Source: Flavobacteriales bacterium
GTDB taxonomy: Bacteria; Bacteroidota; Bacteroidia; Flavobacteriales_D; Crocinitomicaceae
Direction of reading: 5' to 3'
Length of the DNA stretch: 48,746 nt
NCBI GenBank assembly: GCA_947460825.1
Contig: CANHHA010000021.1
Coordinates: forward strand, 1-48,746
Positions 8,604 to 17,456 of the stretch are shown in pieces. The stretch's first letter is position 1, and each line of letters begins with the position of its first letter. A program made the position numbers and the translations under genes. A model generated the notes under the pieces. It saw only the letters and a list, made by a program, of their open reading frames with translations. It did not search any database and had not been told where the DNA came from.

Positions 8604-9099
8604 AGATATATGGTGTTTCCGATAAAATGAGTCCTTCCACATTTTGATACACCTTTTTCATATAGTTTTTCCAAAATACATTGGCAAAGGTCCATTGAAG
8701 GGGGTAAAGCACAAATCCGTTGGCGTGTAACTGAAATGTATAGGTTATTTCAATTAACTCATTATCCAATTCGTGGGTAACCCACGTACCATCAAATTGA
8801 TAAAATCCAAGCATCCACGTTTGAAATTGATCAACACGAATCTTCCAGGTTTTATTTTCAATTCGTTCTAGGATGTGATCCATGGAAACAAATCCTCCTT
8901 TTTGAATCCATGATTTATTCGCGTAAATGCGTTTAGACCCTCCAATTTTCCCCCAGCTTTCATCGTGGCTAACCCCAGTAATTCGAGGCATGATCCCGTA
9001 TCCGGTATGTACTAGTTTTACATCGCAAAGCATGGGGCACTTGAAAGCGCGTTCGATATGGCAGTTTATGGTTCGTTTTATCTGAACTTCAAATTTCAT
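8596..9099 (-). CDS. SRPBCC (START-like) superfamily protein, uncharacterised
   Basis: 167 residues, no signal peptide. The layout suggests an SRPBCC/polyketide-cyclase-like fold: an N-terminal strand MKFEVQIKRTINCHIERAFK, a helical CPMLCDVK segment, central strands and a long C-terminal helix (FANVFWKNYMKKVYQNVEGLI). SRPBCC proteins bind hydrophobic ligands in a helix-grip pocket, but no ligand can be named. The ATG shares one base with the stop of the BNR gene upstream (TAATG), indicating translational coupling. Assignment rests on overall pattern only. Confidence 0.65.
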   Translation of the reverse strand: MKFEVQIKRTINCHIERAFKCPMLCDVKLVHTGYGIMPRITGVSHDESWGKIGGSKRIYANKSWIQKGGFVSMDHILERIENKTWKIRVDQFQTWMLGFYQFDGTWVTHELDNELIEITYTFQLHANGFVLYPLQWTFANVFWKNYMKKVYQNVEGLILSETPYIYE

Positions 9100-12000
9100 T
9101 ATTGCTTAATAAACTCATCGAATGACAAAATCTCAGGCATTTTAATCTCTGAATCCTTTTCAAGGAGCGATTTAAGTGCTTTTATTTTTGTTTCTTGAAG
9201 TACACCAAACTGTTTTTTTGCTTTGTTCAGTTCATTGGATAACGCCGTGATATTTGCTAACTCCGAAGAAGATGGTGCGCCAAAATAACTGGAAACATTG
9301 GCGAATATTTCATTCAACTTTTCTCGGAGTTCATCTTCTGCAGCCCCTACGTAGTTGTCACCCGTGGTTACCACCAACGTATTTCGCATCGCGGTTAGAT
9401 CCATTCGTAACGCATCTACGTACTTATCCGCTTTGGTATGCTTAGTTTTATATGCTGTCGCTTTGGCGTCCCATTGATCAATTTGATACACGAGGTACGC
9501 TAGGTCTTGGATCATAGTGAAAACCTCTGCTGTAGTTTGTTGTTGCTGGGCTCTTTCGCTTAAGGTAAATGATGAACTTGAATCATAAATCACTTCAATT
9601 TGCTTTTCGAATATTTCATTTCCTTTGGTTATTTTCACTAAGTAATTTCCCGCCTTAACATAAGGAGGTGGCGCCACTGAGAACCCTTTTCCTTTGGCTA
9701 CTTTGGGAGCGTTGGCATTAAAGCCCCATTCAATGGTATTGATTCCTTTGTTTTTCCCTACTTCGATTTTTGAAACCAAGGTGCCATCAAGAGTTGTGAT
9801 TTCACCAGTCATTTTACCAAACGTGTGTCGCTTGGGTAAGAGGTAACTGATTTTTGCATTGCTGCTTGGATTATCCCCTACGAATTGATTTTCAGCTGCC
9901 GTACCTCCGAAATTACTTTTTTCTGGCAGTGTAAAACGATCCGTTTCAAAAAAGCTTAAGTTTTTCGTCAATAATCCTTCATTAATGTTGCGTAACGGAC
10001 GAACATCATCAAGAATAATAATTCCTCGACCGTGGGTTGCTGCAACTAATGAATGTTTCGTGGGATGAAGTTCTAAATAATGAACGGCTACTTTCGGAAA
10101 GTTGTTTGTAAAGGCTGACCAAGTTTTTCCACCATTTAACGTAATGTACAAGCCGTTCTCGGCTCCTACGTACAATAAATTTTTATTCGCGTAGTCTTCT
10201 TGGATATTTCGAGCAAATGCTGTGATTTCTGATGTGGCAATGGATTGCCATGTTTTACCGAAATCTACCGTTTTATATACATAAGCAGTGTAATCATTTT
10301 TAGTGTGCCCGTCAAATACGGCATAGGCAATTTCTTTTCCGTGAACACTGGCTTCAATGTGATAACACCAGGTATTTGCTGGAAGGCCTGTAATGTTCTT
10401 CGTTAGGTTTTCCCATGTTTTGCCGCCATCTTTCGTTACCTGAACATTTCCGTCATCGGTTCCAACCCAAATTACTTGGTCTGTAAGCGGAGATTCAGCA
10501 ATGCTAAAGATGGTGCAATGGTTTTCAGCACCTGAATTATCGGCGGATAAACCACCCGAAGCTTCTTGATTTTGTTTTACCTTGTCGTTGGTTGTTAGGT
10601 CGGGAGAAATTTTAGTCCAGCTATCGCCTCGGTCATTCGATACATGGACAAACTGGCTTCCAACATAAAGTCTATCCGGATTGTGTTTGCTCGTTGTTAG
10701 CGAGGCATTCCAATTAAACCGAAGTTTGGGGTCACCTTCAAGCGGATAGGGTTTTACTGTTTTTAATTGTTGTTTCTCCACATCAAACCTCCAAATGGCT
10801 TCCGCTCCTTGCATTTCAGAATAGACAATGTTCGGGTGGGTTGGGTGTGGATATACACGAAATCCATCGCCTTGGCCAACTAATTCCCAATCGCGTGCCT
10901 CAACTCCACCAGGACTAGCAGATGGACCAAACCATGAATTATTGTCTTGTAATCCACCGTAAACATAATATGGATTCCGGTTATCTAGGCTCACATGATA
11001 AAACTGACTTACTGGTAAATCTTCAATCATTTCCATGCTGGATCCACCGTCCAACGATCGATACAAGCCACCGTCCGTTGCAACCAATAATTTATCCTGT
11101 TGGTTGTAATCAAATGCGATGTCGTGAATGTCAGAATGCATAGAACCTAGGTTTTTAAAGGTCTTTCCGCCATCTCGACTAATGGATCCAAAAAGTCCAG
11201 CCTTTGCAATGATGTTTGGGTCGTTCGGATGAATGCTTATTCTAGAGAAATAAAATGGACGTACGGTTAGGGCAAAATCTCCGTTGAGAAAAGCCCAGGT
11301 GTTCCCTCCATCTTCTGACCGATAAAGACCTTTTTCCTCTTTCTTTTTGGCTTCAATGACTGCATAAACAATCGACGGATTTGATGGGGCAATGGAAACG
11401 GCAATTCTGCCTTTTTCGCCTAGGAGCAACCCATTTTCAAGCTTCTTCCAGGTTGCGCCTCCATCCATACTTTTGTAAAGTGCGCTGTTGAGTCCGCCTG
11501 AATTAAACGAATATGCGGTCCGACCAAATTCCCAAAAGGCTGCGTACAATACTTGGGGCTGCGTTGGGTCCATTACTAGTTCAGAACATCCGGTTGTCTT
11601 ATTTACAAATAATATGTTATTCCAAGTTTTCCCACCGTCTATGGATTTATACACTCCTCGTTCATTGCTTGGTCCCCACAAGGCGCCCAAAACAGCCACG
11701 TAAATTTCATTTGGATTATTCGGGTTGATTTGAATGGATGCAATTCGGTCTGATTTTTCAAGCCCCATTTTGGTCCAATTCTTTCCTCCATCGATAGTTT
11801 TATAGATCCCATCTCCAGCAGATACGCTATTTCGGGTCCATGTTTCTCCAGTCCCTACCCAATAGGTATTATCAGGATCACTTGGATCTATGGTAATACA
11901 ACCAATGGATTGACAGTACTGGTCGAATATGGACGTAAAACGTACGCCACCATCTTGTGATTTCCACACCCCACCGCCTGCAGCGCCAACCAAAACAACG

Positions 12001-12173
12001 TTAGAGTTTTTCGGGTGTAGTTCTACATCGGAAATTCTACCACTCATCAATGCAGGACCAATGTGCCGCGCTTTTAAATCACCGAAATAATCTCCAGCGT
12101 TGAGGGTAGGAGTTTGTGCCCACGAGAATACAGCCCATCCGCTTACGAAAAGGCAAATAATTAACTTATTCAT
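9099..12173 (-). CDS. Large exported BNR/sortilin-like beta-propeller protein
   Basis: 1024 residues with a signal peptide (MNKLIICLFVSGWAVFSWAQ). At least ten Asp-box/BNR turns of the form S/T-x-D-G-G-x-x-W are visible (for example SQDGGVRF, TIDGGKNW, SIDGGKTW, SMDGGATW, SEDGGNTW, SNDRGDSW, TKDGGKTW), filling roughly residues 40-720. This matches the WD40/YVTN/BNR-like family that resembles the sortilin VPS10 propeller. A beta-sandwich-like region (about 730-880) and a helical tail follow. Homologues are often labelled glycosyl hydrolase, but I see no catalytic set that supports an enzymatic claim. It lies 3 nt downstream of the LolA-like gene and is coupled to the SRPBCC-like gene. It could bind polymer or protein at the cell surface. 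Confidence 0.82.
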   Translation of the reverse strand: MNKLIICLFVSGWAVFSWAQTPTLNAGDYFGDLKARHIGPALMSGRISDVELHPKNSNVVLVGAAGGGVWKSQDGGVRFTSIFDQYCQSIGCITIDPSDPDNTYWVGTGETWTRNSVSAGDGIYKTIDGGKNWTKMGLEKSDRIASIQINPNNPNEIYVAVLGALWGPSNERGVYKSIDGGKTWNNILFVNKTTGCSELVMDPTQPQVLYAAFWEFGRTAYSFNSGGLNSALYKSMDGGATWKKLENGLLLGEKGRIAVSIAPSNPSIVYAVIEAKKKEEKGLYRSEDGGNTWAFLNGDFALTVRPFYFSRISIHPNDPNIIAKAGLFGSISRDGGKTFKNLGSMHSDIHDIAFDYNQQDKLLVATDGGLYRSLDGGSSMEMIEDLPVSQFYHVSLDNRNPYYVYGGLQDNNSWFGPSASPGGVEARDWELVGQGDGFRVYPHPTHPNIVYSEMQGAEAIWRFDVEKQQLKTVKPYPLEGDPKLRFNWNASLTTSKHNPDRLYVGSQFVHVSNDRGDSWTKISPDLTTNDKVKQNQEASGGLSADNSGAENHCTIFSIAESPLTDQVIWVGTDDGNVQVTKDGGKTWENLTKNITGLPANTWCYHIEASVHGKEIAYAVFDGHTKNDYTAYVYKTVDFGKTWQSIATSEITAFARNIQEDYANKNLLYVGAENGLYITLNGGKTWSAFTNNFPKVAVHYLELHPTKHSLVAATHGRGIIILDDVRPLRNINEGLLTKNLSFFETDRFTLPEKSNFGGTAAENQFVGDNPSSNAKISYLLPKRHTFGKMTGEITTLDGTLVSKIEVGKNKGINTIEWGFNANAPKVAKGKGFSVAPPPYVKAGNYLVKITKGNEIFEKQIEVIYDSSSSFTLSERAQQQQTTAEVFTMIQDLAYLVYQIDQWDAKATAYKTKHTKADKYVDALRMDLTAMRNTLVVTTGDNYVGAAEDELREKLNEIFANVSSYFGAPSSSELANITALSNELNKAKKQFGVLQETKIKALKSLLEKDSEIKMPEILSFDEFIKQ

Positions 12174-12176
12174 GGC

Positions 12177-12917
12177 TTACTTTTTTGGAAATAAAAACTT
12201 GCTTTCGTCAATCTTTGGATTGAGCGTTATTTTGTCGAACTGAATGGTTTGTGTCATTCCATCTTTTATCCCAGATGTTTGCGAAAATGCTACAATTACG
12301 CCATCAACTTCTTGATAATCGGAATATTTTGTTTGGGATGTTTTTCCTTTCATTTCTCCCGACTGGATTTCCGTTTCTGTTAAAATGGGAACGTTATTTT
12401 CTTTGTCAATGTAGTAGTACTCGATGCTAGGCACTTCCTTACCCTCTGCCAGTATTGTCTTTTTATCTAACTTAATTTTATGACACACCGTACCATCAAT
12501 GGTTTCGGTCCCTAATAAGGTAGGCGTGTATCCTAAGGATTTGTAATTGACCAAGGCATTCGGGAATTCTTTTGCTGCGCGCTTTGTGTTTTCCGTTTCA
12601 TCCGCAGGCGCTTTCTCCGCTTCCATAGACATGAAGTTTGTTGTCCAAACCGTATTGCCATCGAATGCTTGCATGATCATCGTATTTCCCATCAAGGTAA
12701 TTTCCGTATACATTCGGCCGTCTTTAAGCATAACCACTTCAACGGGAATTTTCATCCCCCCTTGGTCCACATTTGCATTCATTTGCATTCCTGCAATCCT
12801 ATCCCATGTTGTACCGCCGATCGTTTGGTGGAAGGTACTGATTATTTCTTCAACGGTTTGCGCATGACATGCAAATGAACCAACAATAAGAACGAAAAGT
12901 AACATTGATTTTTTCAT
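12177..12917 (-). CDS. LolA-like outer membrane lipoprotein-sorting family protein, exported
   Basis: 246 residues with a signal peptide ending near FACHAQ. The pattern of strands (MQMNANVDQGGMKIPVEVVMLKDGRMYTEIT, then VCHKIKLDKKT, IEYYYIDKENNVPIL) resembles the LolA/LppX/YceB half-barrel seen in many Bacteroidota paralogues. True LolA shuttles lipoproteins across the periplasm; these paralogues are of unknown cargo, so I give no gene symbol. It heads the operon with the BNR propeller protein. A weak promoter candidate (TAGATTTA, 18 bp after a TTG) lies directly before the ATG. Confidence 0.75.
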   Translation of the reverse strand: MKKSMLLFVLIVGSFACHAQTVEEIISTFHQTIGGTTWDRIAGMQMNANVDQGGMKIPVEVVMLKDGRMYTEITLMGNTMIMQAFDGNTVWTTNFMSMEAEKAPADETENTKRAAKEFPNALVNYKSLGYTPTLLGTETIDGTVCHKIKLDKKTILAEGKEVPSIEYYYIDKENNVPILTETEIQSGEMKGKTSQTKYSDYQEVDGVIVAFSQTSGIKDGMTQTIQFDKITLNPKIDESKFLFPKK

Positions 12918-12998
12918 AAATCTAGATATAATTATTAGGTGTCAATATTAGTGTAAATTCTCGAATTAGACTTGTTATAAATTGCTAATTTTCTATAA

Positions 12999-13448
12999 TC
13001 AAAGCCCAAATTGTTCGAGGTGGTGACTGATATGTTTTCGGTGGAGTAAAAGCCACTCCTCATGATTGAGTGGTCCAAAGTTGGGATGGCCATGGATCGC
13101 CTCTGGGTTGGATTCGTAATATTCGTCGAAGGCTATAAATTCCTCAATAAAGGCATCTACAGCCAGTTCCAATTCCTCAAAAGCCAAGGGCTTTTCCGGA
13201 TTAACAAATCCCACTTTAATGTCTTTCCCAAAGGGTTTATCTGTATATAAAAACGCTTTTGATTGCAGTGCCTTTTCATCAGAAACTTCCATCGGTAATG
13301 TCATATGACCCATAGAGAGTGATAATCCGTTGGTCAGGTGTTCCACCATCTGTTGAGCGGTGAATCTACCCCATGTGGGTATTTTTTCAGCAGTTAAGGA
13401 ATTGAGCCGAATTAAAATTTCTGGGAGATCCCAATCGATAAAGTTCAT
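12999..13448 (-). CDS. DinB-superfamily / DUF1569 protein
   Basis: 149 residues. The histidines expected for a DinB-like four-helix bundle are present: H37 in AQQMVEHLTNG, and a C-terminal LNHEEWLLLHRKHISHHLEQFGL segment holding the probable metal ligands. The LSAxxxPxWGxFTAxQMVEHL start and GPLNxxEW segment match DUF1569. These proteins resemble metal-binding DinB enzymes (some are bacillithiol- or glutathione-dependent transferases), but no reaction is known here. The gene begins 1 nt after the diacylglycerol-kinase-like gene and closes the operon that starts at 16154. Confidence 0.8.
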   Translation of the reverse strand: MNFIDWDLPEILIRLNSLTAEKIPTWGRFTAQQMVEHLTNGLSLSMGHMTLPMEVSDEKALQSKAFLYTDKPFGKDIKVGFVNPEKPLAFEELELAVDAFIEEFIAFDEYYESNPEAIHGHPNFGPLNHEEWLLLHRKHISHHLEQFGL

Positions 13449-13449
13449 G

Positions 13450-14322
13450 TTATTTTACAATAATGCGAAGGCTTCGCGGTACAACAGCCACTTGGACTTT
13501 TTTCCCAGAAGAGATGGGTTCACCATCAATTTGACCGTAGGAATGTGGAAGTACTAAGGTGGCATGGTCTGTCTTAATCGTTTCGGTTAAACCGCTGTAG
13601 TCTGTTCTTCCAGAGAAATAACGGTACAACATGGCGGGAATATTCCAAAAAGAAAAAGGTTTAAGGATGACCACTTCAAATTTTCCATCGGTGGCGTCGG
13701 AGGTAGGGGATACTTTAAATCCGTTGCCGAGTTCAGAGGTATTTGCAATGGTGCATAGCATCACGGGTAACTTTCGCACTTGACCGTTCGCATCAATGGA
13801 AACATTGATTGGGTTGTATTTGAAAATTTCGCGAAGCACTAACTTGATGTATGAGATAAAACCACGCTTTTTGGATCCTTCGAATTTCTTTGCAATCAAC
13901 GCATCAAAGCCATAACCACCAAATCCTAGAATGGCTTTGTTGTTCACTTTTAAGGTATCCATTTCAATGATGTTCCCTGAATTGATGCATTCAAGTGCCT
14001 CTTTTATTTTTAACGGAATTTTCATGTGGCGAGCTAGGCCATTCCCTGAACCCAGTGGAATAATCGCCAATTGTGTATTAGACCCAATTAATGTTGTTCC
14101 AACTTCATGAACGGAACCATCACCACCAACGGCACAAACAATATCTATACCCAAAGAAACCGCTTTTTTAGCGATTTGAATGGCATGCCCTTTATGTTCA
14201 GTATGAATAATTTCGTAGGTAAACTTATCGTGATCCAAATGAGCAGCAATAAGCTGGGGGAGTTCCGCTTTTTTACGGCCTCCAGAAATTGGATTTACAA
14301 TAAACCAAATGCGCTCTTTCAT
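13450..14322 (-). CDS. Diacylglycerol/lipid kinase family protein (YegS/BmrU/DgkB-like)
   Basis: 290 residues. Clear motifs are VNPISGGRK at 9-17, GGDGSVHEVG at 66-75 (nucleotide binding) and PLGSGNGLAR at 89-98, the standard set of the DAGKc domain, followed by a beta-sandwich C-terminal domain with GFGGYGFDA and DGKFEVV. The family phosphorylates diacylglycerol, sphingoid bases or related lipids with ATP. The start overlaps the stop of the LtaS-like gene (ATGA). LtaS-type enzymes release diacylglycerol when they transfer glycerophosphate, and DgkB recycles it in Gram-positives; the coupling here suggests an analogous cycle, which is inference. Confidence 0.9.
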   Translation of the reverse strand: MKERIWFIVNPISGGRKKAELPQLIAAHLDHDKFTYEIIHTEHKGHAIQIAKKAVSLGIDIVCAVGGDGSVHEVGTTLIGSNTQLAIIPLGSGNGLARHMKIPLKIKEALECINSGNIIEMDTLKVNNKAILGFGGYGFDALIAKKFEGSKKRGFISYIKLVLREIFKYNPINVSIDANGQVRKLPVMLCTIANTSELGNGFKVSPTSDATDGKFEVVILKPFSFWNIPAMLYRYFSGRTDYSGLTETIKTDHATLVLPHSYGQIDGEPISSGKKVQVAVVPRSLRIIVK

Positions 14323-16154
14323 CGGTGTGTTTTGTTCAAACGTAAGTCTCTTCTAAAACGTTGCAGTAGGGAAAGGAATTTCGCTTTAGACTCTTCTATA
14401 TTCAAATATAGTAATTTTTTATCAGTATCCGATGATTTTTTTAACTTTTTTAAACGGATTCGCCATGTTTTCGTCGCTTCATTGAATTGAAGTTCATACG
14501 CATCATTCCATATGTAATAGATCCCATTGAGATACCGTATTACGTCTGAATCCCTTGGGTTGTAATAGGAATAGAGCTCGGTTTTCCAATGCATTGCACG
14601 ACACAGCGCAGGAACCAGATCTTGTTGCTCTCTAATGGCCAAGTCTCCCTCAAATCCACTCGGAGTTCTTACCAGAATAGGAACGGAATAGTAGTCGGAG
14701 ATTAGATATTGATCGTTATCTAAATGTACCGGCGTGTGGTCTCCTGTAATGACAAAAACTGTGTTTTTGAACCATGATTTTCCGCTATTTTTTAAAAAAA
14801 ACAACCGAAGTTGATCGTCGATAAAGTGGTAAGATCGTTCTTCCTTGCTCAACTTGGGGTAGTTGCCCTGAAGGGATATTGGGATATCATAAGGCTCATG
14901 GGTAGACAAGGTAAATACGGTCATCATAAATGGTTTTTTAATCCCGGGTATTTTCTTGCTCAGATGCTTGAATACGGCATGGTCGTGAACTCCCCAACTG
15001 CCCAAATCTGATGGGTTCGAGGACAGTTCATTTCTGTACCATTGCTCTTGAAATCCAAGCGCATTGGCTATTGCATCAAATCGCATGGAGCCGCGTGTTG
15101 CCCCGTGAACAAAATAGGTCGCATATCCTTTTTCATTGCACACACGAGGGAAGCCCGTGAGTTGATTGGTGCTGAAATTACTAAGGATGTATGGAGTTTC
15201 TAGCAACGAGGGGATTCCGGCAAACATGGCAGGGAGACATTCAATGGAGGTTTTTCCTTCTGCAAGTCCATGGTTCCCAAAAAGGTTTGCTTGATGATTG
15301 GCTAGCGAATCCATAAAAGGAGTGAGGCGACAACCGTGAACGGTTTGAAAAAGTTGCTTATTCCCCAGGCTTTCTATAATAATAAACATCAAATTATAGC
15401 GCGCCTCATGCCCCTTGCTTGAAAGATTTAGTCGAGGATTCACGTACTGTCGCTCTTTGTTTTTTGGTAAAAAGTGCGTTGTAGGCAACCCCTTGTTTTG
15501 TATGGTTTTTAACACTACAAAAGGCGAATTCAGGGTGAGTTGCCCAGCAATCGGGTCTTTTACAACAAGTGCATCTGCCACACCAAGGGGTTTGGGTCCA
15601 AAACTATTTCTAGCAAGTATGAAGGCGAAACTTCCATATATCAAGAGGCTAATGCTTGCTGGAATGGGTTGATTTCGTCTAAGCGGTAAACGACTTATTC
15701 TATTTAGGATAAAATAAAACAGCGTGAAATAACAGCCCGCAAACACGGTGATGTGCCAAAATCTACCGAAGAGAGACAGGAATTGGTCCTGATCTTGTCC
15801 GGCAACATAAAATGCATAAACGTCAAAAGTGGCGCGTTTGGCAGCGTAGTTAAGATAAATAAGATCCCATGATTCTGGAAGTAAAATAAATATAAACTCA
15901 AATATAGCAAGGGTTTTCAGCAGGATTTTACCTGTCTTTTCCTCGAAAAGTGTAATTAAAAAGGCGAGTGCAAGAAGTGGAAGGCTAAGATAGGCGGTCA
16001 TACTTACATCAAATCGCAAGGCATAGCGGATTGCAATGGCTTCAAGCTGAAGGGGAGATCCGTTTAGTATGAATGATTGTACATGAAAAAGGAGAAGGAA
16101 AAGTAAAAACAACCCACTAATTTTTGAGACATATGTAAATGCGGATTGATTCAT
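14319..16154 (-). CDS. LtaS-like membrane phosphotransferase (sulfatase/alkaline phosphatase superfamily)
   Basis: 611 residues: about five membrane helices in the first 190 residues, then a large extracytoplasmic domain. Within it, metal-binding MFIIIESLGNK (E261) precedes GKTSIECLPAMFAGIP with the probable catalytic threonine T302. TVFTLSTHEPYDIP and VFVITGDHTPVHLDND supply the histidine and the D-H metal ligands. This is the LtaS/OpgB/EptA-like layout. Gram-negative relatives add phosphoglycerol or phosphoethanolamine to glycans or lipids. It heads an operon with the lipid kinase. The promoter must lie in the 52 bp shared with the divergent gene at 16207. Confidence 0.88.
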   Translation of the reverse strand: MNQSAFTYVSKISGLFLLFLLLFHVQSFILNGSPLQLEAIAIRYALRFDVSMTAYLSLPLLALAFLITLFEEKTGKILLKTLAIFEFIFILLPESWDLIYLNYAAKRATFDVYAFYVAGQDQDQFLSLFGRFWHITVFAGCYFTLFYFILNRISRLPLRRNQPIPASISLLIYGSFAFILARNSFGPKPLGVADALVVKDPIAGQLTLNSPFVVLKTIQNKGLPTTHFLPKNKERQYVNPRLNLSSKGHEARYNLMFIIIESLGNKQLFQTVHGCRLTPFMDSLANHQANLFGNHGLAEGKTSIECLPAMFAGIPSLLETPYILSNFSTNQLTGFPRVCNEKGYATYFVHGATRGSMRFDAIANALGFQEQWYRNELSSNPSDLGSWGVHDHAVFKHLSKKIPGIKKPFMMTVFTLSTHEPYDIPISLQGNYPKLSKEERSYHFIDDQLRLFFLKNSGKSWFKNTVFVITGDHTPVHLDNDQYLISDYYSVPILVRTPSGFEGDLAIREQQDLVPALCRAMHWKTELYSYYNPRDSDVIRYLNGIYYIWNDAYELQFNEATKTWRIRLKKLKKSSDTDKKLLYLNIEESKAKFLSLLQRFRRDLRLNKTHR

Positions 16155-16162
16155 AATTTGTG

Positions 16163-16194
16163 TTTGAAATTACTCAAAATCATCCGTATGTTTG
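16163..16194 (+). promoter_or_regulatory. Bacteroidota-type promoter for the gene at 16207
   Basis: TTTG (16163-16166), 20 bp, then TATGTTTG (16187-16194), matching TAnnTTTG. It lies 12 nt before the ATG at 16207. Confidence 0.75.
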
Positions 16195-16206
16195 TAAAAA
16201 TCGAAT

Positions 16207-16914
16207 ATGGCAAAGGAACAAAAAGTTACACCTAAAGAACAAAATCGCCTTCAACTTACGCAGTTGTTACAAAACAAGGCGACCTTGAAACAAGACATTG
16301 CAGCCGATGCTGAATCGGTTTTTTTGAACTTAAAAGAAACCATAAAATCTGAGCTTATAGCATTGCGTGCAATCGTTCCAGATGAACGTGTTCGCCTGTA
16401 CTACAAAGAACGCGGTGATTATGAAATTCATGTGTATATTGGGAGTGATGTGTTGGTGTTTTCTTTGCATCACAATGTTTTCCGCTTGCCAGACTACAAT
16501 CCGCTTTGGGGAACAGGGTATTTTCAGCAAAATGACCAGCGCGGGTATTTTGGGGTGATTTATACCTATAACTTTTTAGCAGAATCCTTAATTCAAAATC
16601 GCTTGGATGATTCTGGGTATTTAATTTCTCGCTTGTTTGTAAATCATGAAAAACACTTTTTTATTGAAGGCAGAACGCAATTGTCGGGAATTTTCAGAGA
16701 TACAGAGCGCCATTTATGGAATGATGATATTTGCTCTTTGGTTGTACAAATGACCTTTGCCTACGCCTTATCCTTTGATTTGTTCATCCCCCCTTACGAA
16801 ATTCAAGATGAGATCTCAGTGAATCAAATGCATTACATGGGAGAAACCCTTAAATTACAAACCGGAAAACGTCTAGGGTTCAAATTGCGCTCTGAGGATA
16901 CAGATATTTCTTAA
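16207..16914 (+). CDS. Conserved protein of unknown function
   Basis: 235 residues with no signal peptide or membrane segment. A charged N-terminal helix (about 1-50) is followed by a mixed alpha/beta domain with segments such as RLYYKERGDYEIHVYIGSDVLVFSLHHNVF, DQRGYFGVIYTYNFLAESLIQNR and LFVNHEKHFFIEGRTQL. No catalytic motif or named family is apparent to me. It has its own promoter, stands apart from the divergent LtaS-like operon, and sits just before the tRNA-Glu/rpsT unit. The regular composition and good promoter indicate a genuine housekeeping-type gene. Confidence 0.75.
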   Translation: MAKEQKVTPKEQNRLQLTQLLQNKATLKQDIAADAESVFLNLKETIKSELIALRAIVPDERVRLYYKERGDYEIHVYIGSDVLVFSLHHNVFRLPDYNPLWGTGYFQQNDQRGYFGVIYTYNFLAESLIQNRLDDSGYLISRLFVNHEKHFFIEGRTQLSGIFRDTERHLWNDDICSLVVQMTFAYALSFDLFIPPYEIQDEISVNQMHYMGETLKLQTGKRLGFKLRSEDTDIS

Positions 16915-16934
16915 AAAAAAATTCAATTCGAGGC

Positions 16935-16965
16935 TTTGCCCGTATAGTTTTAAGCTGTATATTTG
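16935..16965 (+). promoter_or_regulatory. Strong Bacteroidota-type promoter for the tRNA-Glu/rpsT unit
   Basis: TTTG (16935-16938), 19 bp, then TATATTTG (16958-16965): a full match to the group's sigma-A promoter. It lies 26 nt before the first tRNA-Glu and is the only good promoter seen before rpsT. Confidence 0.85.
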
Positions 16966-16991
16966 CACTCCCAAATTTGGTGTATTTTATT

Positions 16992-17066
16992 GGCCCATTC
17001 GTCTAGTGGTTAGGACGCCAGGTTTTCATCCTGGTAACAGGAGTTCGATTCTCCTATGGGCTACCA
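16992..17066 (+). tRNA. tRNA-Glu (anticodon TTC), copy 1
   Basis: 72-base cloverleaf plus an encoded CCA. The acceptor stem is GGCCCAT/ATGGGCT (first pair G-U), the anticodon stem is CCAGG/CCTGG with loop TTTTCAT (anticodon TTC), the T arm is AGGAG/CTCCT with TTCGATT, and the discriminator base is A (17063). CCA at 17064-17066 follows directly, unlike copy 2. Confidence 0.97.
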
Positions 17067-17074
17067 AGGAATTT

Positions 17075-17146
17075 GGCCCATTCGTCTAGTGGTCAGGACG
17101 CCAGGTTTTCATCCTGGTAACAGGAGTTCGATTCTCCTATGGGCTA
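17075..17146 (+). tRNA. tRNA-Glu (anticodon TTC), copy 2
   Basis: Identical to copy 1 except for one D-loop base (GGTCAGG instead of GGTTAGG). The body ends with discriminator A at 17146 and is followed by CAAAA, so CCA is not encoded and must be added by the CCA-adding enzyme (gene at 23529). Only 8 nt separate it from the CCA of copy 1. Confidence 0.97.
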
Positions 17147-17174
17147 CAAAAAAAAATGTTAATAAATTAAAGCT

Positions 17175-17429
17175 ATGGCAAATCATAAATCGGCAATTAA
17201 AAGAATCCGTTCCAACGAAGCGAAGCGTACGTTGAACAAGTATCAACACAAAACTGTACGAAACGCGGTTCGTAAACTGCGTGGATTAACCGATAAAGCA
17301 GAGGCTGTTACCTTGTTTCCAACGGTTTCATCCATGCTTGATAAACTAGCGAAACGAAATGTGATTCACAATAATAAAGCGGCTAACCTTAAGTCAGGTT
17401 TGCAAGTACGTATTAATTCGTTAGCGTAA
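17175..17429 (+). CDS. rpsT: 30S ribosomal protein S20
   Basis: 84 residues, the usual S20 length, with the characteristic basic N-terminus [22 protein letters not shown] and helical hairpin. S20 binds 16S rRNA and is needed for small-subunit assembly. It begins 28 nt after the second tRNA-Glu; no TAnnTTTG box lies in that gap, so it is probably transcribed with the tRNAs from the promoter at 16935. A strong terminator follows 27 nt after the stop. Confidence 0.97.
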   Translation: MANHKSAIKRIRSNEAKRTLNKYQHKTVRNAVRKLRGLTDKAEAVTLFPTVSSMLDKLAKRNVIHNNKAANLKSGLQVRINSLA

Positions 17430-17456
17430 TACCCTTGCGAATATACCACAATGTGT

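Noticed and set aside
9099..12173. Catalytic glycosyl hydrolase or sialidase
   Set aside because: Asp-box repeats alone indicate a propeller, not an active site; the catalytic residues could not be identified.
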